DNA from: Methanobacteriota archaeon
GTDB lineage: Archaea > Halobacteriota > Methanomicrobia > Methanomicrobiales > Methanospirillaceae
Length of the DNA: 5,871 nucleotides
Assembly: GCA_009779205.1 (NCBI GenBank)
Contig: WRER01000067.1
Coordinates: 1-5,871, forward strand
Reading direction: 5' to 3'
The notes beneath the pieces are model-generated. The model saw only the letters and a program-made list of their open reading frames with translations, had not been told where the DNA came from and ran no database searches. Below, piece by piece: positions 5,587-5,871 of this stretch. The first letter of the stretch is position 1, and every line of letters begins with the position of its first letter. The position numbers were made by a program, and so were the translations under genes.

Positions 5587-5620
5587 AAAAAAGCGAATGC
5601 TTCATCAGGTATTCGCTTTT
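5587..5620 (-). terminator. Hairpin plus T-run terminator of the GNAT gene
   Basis: AAAAGCGAAT (5589-5598) and ATTCGCTTTT (5611-5620) are perfect complements. The intervening 12 bases allow four further pairs including G-U, leaving a CATC loop. On the minus strand the stem ends in six T (5592-5587), the classic bacterial rho-independent form, 28 bases after the GNAT stop codon. On the plus strand the stem also ends in TTTT, so it can act in both directions and end the convergent synthetase/radical SAM transcript. Confidence 0.8.
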
Positions 5621-5648
5621 AACCTTTTGGGATTAGATTCAACTGCGC

Positions 5649-5871
5649 CTAAAGCAATAAATCCCATCGTTCTTCTATTAATATTTCTCCTGTCCATTCT
5701 GTATTAGATTTTTTCTCCGTTGGCTCAAAGCCGTATCTTTCGTACAAATGCCTCGCGGCGTTTAACGTGTTAATTGTCCATAAAAAAACATGGGTGTACT
5801 CTTGTGCCTTGCAAAACTGCATAGCCGTATCCATCAGCTTCCTGCCAATACCCTTACCTTGATAATTCGGG
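5649..5871 (-). CDS. GNAT-family N-acetyltransferase, C-terminal part (5' end outside the window)
   Basis: The frame runs through the window edge; 73 residues are visible. They begin with NYQGKGIGRKLMD, whose QGKGIG is the acetyl-CoA pyrophosphate-binding loop (motif A, Q/RxxGxG/A). They continue with FLWTINTLNAARHLYERYGFEPTE, the motif B region ending in the usual YxxxGF, and close with EERWDLLL. Enzymes of this fold transfer an acetyl group from acetyl-CoA to an amine; the substrate here is unknown. The LWT-x5-AR-x-LYE-x-x-GF pattern and the W-x-L-x-L ending closely resemble the C-terminal half of bacterial proteins that fuse a MarR regulator to a GNAT domain, so the missing N-terminus may be a MarR-type helix-turn-helix. 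GC is about 41% by hand count, and a bacterial-style hairpin terminator follows. A bacterial, probably Firmicutes, source is inferred. Confidence 0.85.
   Translation of the reverse strand, partial: PNYQGKGIGRKLMDTAMQFCKAQEYTHVFLWTINTLNAARHLYERYGFEPTEKKSNTEWTGEILIEERWDLLL

Noticed and set aside
5406..5636. A 76-codon plus-strand frame between the radical SAM gene and the GNAT gene
   Set aside because: Its composition is Lys/Arg/Gly-rich as expected from purine-rich DNA, it has no known motif, and it runs through the terminator hairpin.

Overview
The window looks like a chromosomal segment of a methanogenic archaeon, most likely of the order Methanomicrobiales (Methanospirillum-like). This placement rests on three genes of archaeal style: a histidinol dehydrogenase, an acyl-CoA synthetase with the GWKLLR-type C-terminal lysine motif, and a radical SAM protein of the MJ_1487 type, a family found mainly in methanogens. 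Candidate promoters are also archaeal in layout, with TATA-like boxes 25-36 bases before start codons and no Shine-Dalgarno sequence. The species is inferred, not proven.

Layout. Positions 1-363 hold no convincing gene but are rich in small structures: two palindromes, a phased triplet of 11-base repeats, and a 9-codon mini-ORF with a strong ribosome binding site. Next is a DtxR/MntR-type metal-responsive repressor (364-771, +). An intergenic stretch with several T-tracts (772-1053) separates it from the convergent hisD (1054-2310, -). The 384 bases between hisD and the divergent synthetase gene hold a relic of an amidohydrolase gene (2395-2580, -) and a promoter on each side, each with its own inverted repeat. 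The synthetase (2695-4269, +) and the radical SAM gene (4274-5380, +) are 4 bases apart and almost certainly form an operon. A purine-rich gene-free stretch follows, then a hairpin terminator, then the C-terminal end of a GNAT acetyltransferase (5649-5871, -) that runs off the window.

How it fits together. hisD performs the last two steps of histidine synthesis and has no evident link to its neighbours. The synthetase/radical SAM pair suggests a shared but unknown job: activation of a carboxylic acid next to a radical SAM enzyme whose B12-binding-like domain lacks the usual cobalamin histidine motif. The outer genes (DtxR type and GNAT) are AT-richer, about 41% GC by hand count against about 47-63% in sampled stretches of the central genes. 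They resemble Clostridia/Firmicutes proteins, and the GNAT gene carries a bacterial-style hairpin terminator. I infer that an archaeal core is flanked by genes acquired from bacteria. I do not see a clear new defence or mobile system; the best leads are the operon pairing, the palindromic promoter sites and the leader of the DtxR-type gene.
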